From assembly GCA_016208525.1 (NCBI GenBank), contig JACQYJ010000236.1, forward strand, positions 1 to 7,705: a stretch of DNA of 7,705 bases. The letters run 5' to 3'. Of the stretch, positions 6,883 to 7,705 are shown in pieces. Below the pieces are notes generated by a model. It did not search any database. It worked only from the letters and a program-made list of their open reading frames with translations, and was not told the origin of the DNA. This stretch comes from Deltaproteobacteria bacterium. GTDB taxonomy: Bacteria > Desulfobacterota > JAENJC01. Position numbers and translations under genes: made by a program. Each line of letters opens with the position of its first letter. The stretch's first letter is position 1.

Positions 6883-7140
6883 ATGAAGATACTCCTTTTA
6901 CTTATCGTTCCGATTGTATTCACAATCCTTTTCATAAAACTTATAATCAGCATCAGATGGCATTACATCTCTTTTGCCTTGCTCTTTATTGTCGGCGCCC
7001 TGGCATCAGGGTGGACAGGGTTTATGGCCGGCTCATTGCTTGTTGCCGGCGGCTCATTGCTGATGGCTGCCGCCGGCATTATCATCTATTGTCTTTTGCT
7101 CTACCGCCTCTTTGGACAATATAGGTCTTTGTCTTTGTAG
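6883..7140 (+). CDS. Small three-helix membrane protein, antisense to the phage genes
   Basis: An 85-residue ORF, unrecognised. It starts MKILLLLIVPIVFTILF and is hydrophobic nearly throughout, with three likely membrane segments at about 2-24, 29-46 and 48-76. The middle is small-residue rich (SGWTGFMAGSLL, then GGSLLMAAAG), and a short tail RLFGQYRSLSL follows. The composition is coherent for a membrane protein. Against it: it runs opposite to the phage operon, its 3' end overlaps the chaperone extension by 59 bp, and its only ribosome-site candidate is AAAGGG 10 nt upstream. The complementary strand of this 200-bp gap has only a low-complexity 38-codon ORF (7079-6963), so the plus-strand frame is the better explanation. 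A holin-like or immunity role could be imagined, but nothing shows it. Confidence 0.42.
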   Translation: MKILLLLIVPIVFTILFIKLIISIRWHYISFALLFIVGALASGWTGFMAGSLLVAGGSLLMAAAGIIIYCLLLYRLFGQYRSLSL

Positions 7141-7273
7141 GGTTTACCATCTCCGTATATGCGGAAATGTAATCTTCCATTTCACTCTCTGTCATATCCA
7201 TAACCTCATTATATTTAAATCCCAATTTTAATAAGGCAAGGATGACCTTTTTATATTTTCTTGTCTTCTCCCC
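7082..7273 (-). CDS. Second-frame extension of the tail assembly chaperone (gpE'/GT-like)
   Basis: Directly overlapping the end of the chaperone gene, another minus-strand frame is open from 7282 to TGA at 7084-7082. Its product from the slip site reads GEKTRKYKKVILALLKLGFK and continues through DMTESEMEDYISAY to a basic tail. The helical block with LxxLGF, a Met-Thr-Glu-x-Glu-Met turn and YISAY resembles the C-terminal extension found in frameshifted tail chaperones (lambda GT, P2 gpE'). It has no convincing ribosome binding site of its own. Relative to the chaperone frame it is at -2 (equivalently +1), and the -1 frame closes soon after. Frameshifting is, from general knowledge, used in this gene pair in most long-tailed phages. 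The two forms fold and load the tape-measure protein. The extension would add 62 residues after Glu101. Confidence 0.7.
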   Translation of the reverse strand, partial: GEKTRKYKKVILALLKLGFKYNEVMDMTESEMEDYISAYTEMVNPTKTKTYIVQRGGRAKDNR

Positions 7274-7568
7274 GAAAGGATTTCAGCCTTTTTGCCAACC
7301 TCTCTTTTGCGTCATTTAAAGCGCCGATATCCACATCATACATATCCATTAAAAGTTCCGTGGTTATTTTGTCTTTCGGCATATCCCCTATGGCTTCAAT
7401 CTGCCTTGTCAATAAGGCTATTCCAAGATAGGCATTATTGGTATTTGCCCTCTCATCCTCTAAGGCCTCGACAGAATCCCTGACCTTTTGAGGTCTTATG
7501 ACAAATTCCTTATGCGTCTTTCCGTTATATACAATGCCTACCGGCAATTGCCCTTTTTCTGTAATCAT
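7251..7568 (-). CDS. Mu gp41 / P2 gpE-type phage tail assembly chaperone
   Basis: Tail assembly chaperone of a contractile-tail phage; with its frameshifted form it is expected to guide the tape-measure protein during tail tube assembly. It has 105 residues from ATG at 7568, in the usual range. An N-terminal beta segment (about 8-28, GIVYNGKTHKEFVIRPQKV) is followed by a helical part with ALLTRQIEAIGDMPKDKITT (51-70), then MYDVDIGALNDAKERLAKRL. The RQI-x-x-IGD-x-P and DIGAL-x-x-A wording is characteristic of the Mu gp41 family as I know it. The frame stays open upstream to 7700, but that part is only translated heptamer repeat. AGGAG at 7574-7578, 5 nt before ATG 7568, fixes the start. Upstream tail genes would lie beyond the right edge. 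Confidence 0.75.
   Translation of the reverse strand: MITEKGQLPVGIVYNGKTHKEFVIRPQKVRDSVEALEDERANTNNAYLGIALLTRQIEAIGDMPKDKITTELLMDMYDVDIGALNDAKERLAKRLKSFRGEDKKI
7266..7273 (-). promoter_or_regulatory. Candidate -2 ribosomal frameshift site (GGGGAGAA)
   Basis: Read on the minus strand, the zero-frame codons are GGA (7271-7269) and GAA (7268-7266). Moving both tRNAs back 2 nt places them on GGG and GAG, which the same glycine and glutamate tRNAs can read. The site lies inside the short window where both frames are open (7282 to the zero-frame stop at 7253-7251). A competing +1 slip on the A-run at 7259-7256 (AAA to AAA) would reach the same frame. Confidence 0.55.
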
Positions 7569-7573
7569 AAGCT

Positions 7574-7578
7574 CTCCT
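7574..7578 (-). promoter_or_regulatory. Shine-Dalgarno that sets the chaperone start
   Basis: AGGAG on the minus strand lies 5 nt before ATG at 7568. It excludes the longer in-frame starts in the repeat. The left arm of the heptamer hairpin starts only 6 nt upstream of it (7585). Confidence 0.75.
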
Positions 7579-7584
7579 TTTAAT

Positions 7585-7705
7585 GCGGAACTCGGAACGC
7601 GGAATGCGGAATTAAAAACCAAAAAATCATTGTTTTTTTTAAATTCCGCATTCCGCGTTCCGCATTCCGCGTTCCGCATTCCGCGTTCCGCATTCCGCAT
7701 TCCGC
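7585..7705. repeat. Heptamer-repeat hairpin, cut by the window edge
   Basis: The left arm 7585-7612 has four 7-nt units: gcggaac, tcggaac, gcggaat, gcggaat. The right arm from 7643 has nine units to the last base: attccgc, attccgc, gttccgc, attccgc, gttccgc, attccgc, gttccgc, attccgc, attccgc. The first four right-arm units pair with the left arm over 28 bp with two mismatches. The 30-nt centre (7613-7642) is an A-run followed by a T-run, so it can also pair internally. The right arm is longer than the left and continues outside. It lies just upstream of the chaperone gene on the minus strand. The pattern matches the insert in cysS. Confidence 0.85.

Larger units (their letters stand above)
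6599..7705 (-). mobile_element. Remnant or edge of a Mu-like prophage tail module
   Basis: Minus-strand genes for a Mu gp41 / P2 gpE-type tail assembly chaperone with a second-frame extension, then the N-terminal part of a probable tape-measure protein, follow the order conserved in contractile-tail phages. The left limit lies between the dehydrogenase stop at 6598 and about 6628, where the tape-measure similarity fades. The right limit is outside the window, where tail tube and sheath genes would be expected. No integrase, attachment site or transposase is visible here. Confidence 0.6.

Noticed and set aside
6963..7079. Minus-strand 38-codon ORF starting 2 nt after the chaperone extension stop
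   Set aside because: The sequence is low in complexity (NEPPATSNEP), has no ribosome binding site, and is explained as the complement of the plus-strand membrane ORF. Coupling to the upstream stop remains a slight possibility.
7569..7700. N-terminal extension of the chaperone frame with a repeating MRNAERG / MRNAECG pattern
   Set aside because: It is translation of the heptamer repeat, where 21 nt gives a 7-residue period. The Shine-Dalgarno at 7574-7578 points to ATG 7568.

Overview
The window reads as chromosomal DNA from an uncultured anaerobe-like bacterium. GC is moderate, AGG arginine and ATA isoleucine codons are frequent, and genes are packed into one plus-strand operon. The order cysS, dus, NtrB-like kinase, NtrC-like regulator and the short interspersed palindromes suggest Nitrospirota or a deltaproteobacterial lineage. 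That placement is inference from style, not a proven assignment.

Nt 1-5588 is an intact plus-strand gene train with gaps of 0-44 nt: the 3' part of cysS, a DusB-type tRNA-dihydrouridine synthase, a soluble PAS histidine kinase, its sigma-54 response regulator, and a zinc-dependent medium-chain alcohol dehydrogenase. The kinase and regulator form a complete cytosolic NtrB/NtrC-type pair. The dehydrogenase starts 11 nt after the regulator's stop codon behind a good Shine-Dalgarno, so it probably shares the transcript. A 63-nt insert made of 7-nt units sits in frame inside cysS.

Nt 5589-6598 is decayed. A 79-bp cloverleaf-like palindrome separates the intact dehydrogenase from a second one that has lost its middle (roughly 55-60 residues) and is out of frame across the junction. 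It is a pseudogene unless the assembly is wrong.

Nt 6599-7705 carries a piece of a Mu-like prophage tail module on the minus strand. From right to left there is a Mu gp41 / P2 gpE-type tail assembly chaperone, an overlapping second reading frame that looks like its frameshift-made extension, and the N-terminal part of a probable tape-measure protein cut off where it meets the pseudogene. The second frame is reached by a -2 (or +1) shift, and a GGGGAGAA run lets both tRNAs re-pair exactly after a -2 slip. This is the most interesting item. A plus-strand ORF for a small membrane protein lies between the two tail genes, antisense to the operon. The window ends inside a long heptamer-repeat hairpin of the same style as the insert in cysS.
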